Shown piece after piece: positions 14,022 through 15,649 of a stretch of DNA of 15,649 nt (positions are counted from its first letter, which is position 1; each line of letters opens with the position of its first letter). This DNA is from Muribaculaceae bacterium (GTDB lineage Bacteria > Bacteroidota > Bacteroidia > Bacteroidales > Muribaculaceae), in NCBI GenBank assembly GCA_017619255.1, contig JAFZSS010000152.1:1-15649 (forward strand). The letters are read 5' to 3'. Made by a program: the position numbers and the translations under genes. Under the pieces are notes generated by a model. The model was given only the letters and a program-made list of their open reading frames with translations, made no database searches and was not told where the DNA came from.

Positions 14022-15649
14022 ATGAAAAAGTTTACCAAATACCTCATTGTGGCAGCTATCGCCTGCATGGCAACGCTGTCGGTTCACGCCAGGACTACAG
14101 TTATCAATGCCAAAGCAGTCAAAGGCGACCTCACCGAGTATCTGCGCAAAGCCGGGCAAAGCGCCAACTACAAGGACACTGTTGTCATCAACTTTGACAA
14201 GGGCACTTACACCATCAATGGCTCGGTCATTTTTCAAGGTCATCTGGTCATGAAGGGTTTGGGACAGCAACACACCACCGTCATCTTTAACAAGGGCAAC
14301 GATCGTGGTAACTTCAAGGCATTCACCGACGATTGCTTTATTGATGTGTTCGGTACCCTTGCCCACCCCTTGTCGGTCGACATCAGCGACATCTCTTTCC
14401 AATTGCAGGATCACAAGGGCATCTGGTGGAAGAATTCAAGGAATTACCTGTTTAAAATCCGTCATTGCAACAGTGTGAACATCACCCGCGTGAAGAGTTA
14501 TATCAGCAATGCCGTTTCTACCAACTTTGATTTGCATGTGTGCTCCAATGTCAACATCACTGATTGTGACATCATCAATTACAACAATAGTGAGGGCGGC
14601 GGATGCCTGTGGCTGCGCGGCGAGGCACACAATGTCAATATCAAGCGCAACAAGATCACAAAATACGGTAAGGACGAGGCCGTGGCGGTGTTTGATCGCC
14701 TGGTGGACCATTCCAAGAAATACATCCGCGGCAAGGCTAGTCGCACCGACATTTTCATCGAGGATAACGAGTTTGTTTATGGCGGATACCAAGGCAAGGA
14801 CATGGACCCCGAAGCCACCTGCGACATGGTCTTCTCGCTGTTCACTGACCAAAGTAAGAGTCCTGACCGTTGCCTGACCAGCAATTTCCACTTGCGAGGC
14901 AACAAGTTCCTCATCAATGACATCTGCACCCGATGCATGTACATCGGCTTTGACCCAGCTGACGAGCACGAGGGCATTTATATCGAGAACAACGAGATCA
15001 TCCACAACCCGCTGGATAGAGAAGACCCCTTTTACTACTGTGATATCGAAATCCATGATCTGAGCGCCTCAACCGATATCATTCACATCAATGGTAATAG
15101 TCTGAGGAATGATCAGGCCATCGTGAACAAGTTTGGTACGACGGGCTATGCTTTTGTGGTGATGAGAGGTGGACATGTGAGTATAGCGGATAACAAAATA
15201 GTCAACAATGTGACTCGGTTTCCCAAAACGGGCAAAACCTATGGCATAGAACTCGTGTGGTGTAAGTCCGACGGCAACAACAACGATGTTACCTTGACGG
15301 GCAATGTGTGCAAGGGACTGGACTGCATCGCCCATCTCGGCGCCTGGCAATTGGCTGACAAAATCACACTCAACGCCAGCAACAACTACTTTGCCGGCAA
15401 TACACGGGTGTTCTGCGACCAAATCAAGAACCTGAACCTGGATTTCACTGGAAACACATTCAACAGCCAGAATAAAGCATTTTTCCTTGATGGTTTTGCT
15501 CAAAAGGGAACTGTCGTGTTCAATAGCAACGAGGTTACCGTTAACCAGGGCTCAGGCCAGTTCATGACCCGCAATAGTGGAACTTCTAGCGGGCGTATCG
15601 ACAAACTGGAAATCCAGAACAATGTGTTCAAAGGGGTGTTGAACGAGAA
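14022..15649 (+). CDS. Secreted right-handed beta-helix protein (3' end outside the window)
   Basis: The frame is open from ATG 14022 to the right edge (542 codons) without a stop. The protein starts with a Sec signal peptide, with likely cleavage after VHA (residues 21-23). The rest shows repeated beta-helix rungs of the form N-x-(I/V)-x-(I/L)-x-x-N-x-(I/F), for example VNITDCDIINYN, VNIKRNKIT, IFIEDNEFV, IYIENNEII, IHINGNSL and VTLTGNVC. This is the fold of pectate lyases, AlgG-type epimerases and related carbohydrate-active proteins. It is 55 bp downstream of the glycosyltransferase gene in the export operon, so a periplasmic or surface role in cleaving, epimerising, deacylating or binding the polymer is plausible. 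No catalytic signature could be recognised, so the activity is unassigned. Confidence 0.85.
   Translation, partial: MKKFTKYLIVAAIACMATLSVHARTTVINAKAVKGDLTEYLRKAGQSANYKDTVVINFDKGTYTINGSVIFQGHLVMKGLGQQHTTVIFNKGNDRGNFKAFTDDCFIDVFGTLAHPLSVDISDISFQLQDHKGIWWKNSRNYLFKIRHCNSVNITRVKSYISNAVSTNFDLHVCSNVNITDCDIINYNNSEGGGCLWLRGEAHNVNIKRNKITKYGKDEAVAVFDRLVDHSKKYIRGKASRTDIFIEDNEFVYGGYQGKDMDPEATCDMVFSLFTDQSKSPDRCLTSNFHLRGNKFLINDICTRCMYIGFDPADEHEGIYIENNEIIHNPLDREDPFYYCDIEIHDLSASTDIIHINGNSLRNDQAIVNKFGTTGYAFVVMRGGHVSIADNKIVNNVTRFPKTGKTYGIELVWCKSDGNNNDVTLTGNVCKGLDCIAHLGAWQLADKITLNASNNYFAGNTRVFCDQIKNLNLDFTGNTFNSQNKAFFLDGFAQKGTVVFNSNEVTVNQGSGQFMTRNSGTSSGRIDKLEIQNNVFKGVLNE

Noticed and set aside
14436..15503. Minus-strand open frames (206 and 144 codons) near the right edge
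   Set aside because: The plus strand encodes a signal peptide and regular beta-helix rungs through this whole stretch; the minus-strand frames are its antisense shadow.
1..15649. tRNA, rRNA, CRISPR arrays, insertion sequences or prophage genes
   Set aside because: No cloverleaf-like sequence, regular spacer-repeat pattern, transposase or integrase motif, or long terminal inverted repeat was seen on either strand.

Overview
The window looks like a chromosomal segment from a Bacteroidales bacterium (phylum Bacteroidota). Three things point there. The plus-strand operon has an upstream promoter matching the Bacteroidota form (TTTG, 19 bp, TAnnTTTG) rather than TTGACA/TATAAT. The 4-alpha-glucanotransferase has the two-CBM20, split-GH77 (DPE2-like) layout known from gut Bacteroidales. 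The Wzc kinase has the Bacteroidota-style Walker A' sequence VGMDIRNPK. Start codons lack clear Shine-Dalgarno sequences, as is usual in this phylum. Base composition appears to be about half G+C by eye. Family-level assignment (for example Muribaculaceae or Prevotellaceae) is not possible from reading alone.

Left part (1-4083, all minus strand) is an alpha-glucan/maltose utilisation operon. An MFS sugar transporter of the GPH/SUT type (4083-2758) is followed 29 bp later by a DPE2-like 4-alpha-glucanotransferase (2728-44). The stop codon of that gene overlaps by 4 bp (ATGA) the start of a third gene, which runs off the left edge; only its 15-residue signal peptide-like start is visible. The likely logic is import of maltose or short maltodextrins, then glucan disproportionation in the cytoplasm.

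Middle part (4196-6393, minus strand) holds two translationally coupled, paralogous acyltransferase-3 membrane proteins, followed by a good rho-independent terminator. A 266-bp divergent region (6394-6659) separates them from the next operon. It holds a Bacteroidota promoter for that operon with a tandem TAATTTTG repeat, and a TTGTAAT-N5-ATTACAA inverted repeat whose half-site recurs in the promoter.

Right part (6660 to the right edge, plus strand) is a Wzx/Wzy-type exopolysaccharide or capsule operon. In order it encodes a flippase (Wzx), an outer-membrane export lipoprotein (Wza), a co-polymerase and tyrosine autokinase (Wzc), an O-antigen ligase/Wzy-like polymerase, a GT4 glycosyltransferase, and a secreted right-handed beta-helix protein cut off by the right edge. 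Together these would flip, polymerise and export a repeat-unit polysaccharide. The beta-helix protein is a candidate polysaccharide-modifying or -cleaving enzyme, and the divergent acyltransferases may decorate the same polymer (inference). No initiating sugar-phosphate transferase is visible, so the cluster probably continues to the right or depends on genes elsewhere. No RNA genes, insertion sequences, CRISPR arrays or other mobile elements were seen. No single previously undescribed system stands out; the best leads are the divergent control region, the beta-helix protein and the paired acyltransferases.
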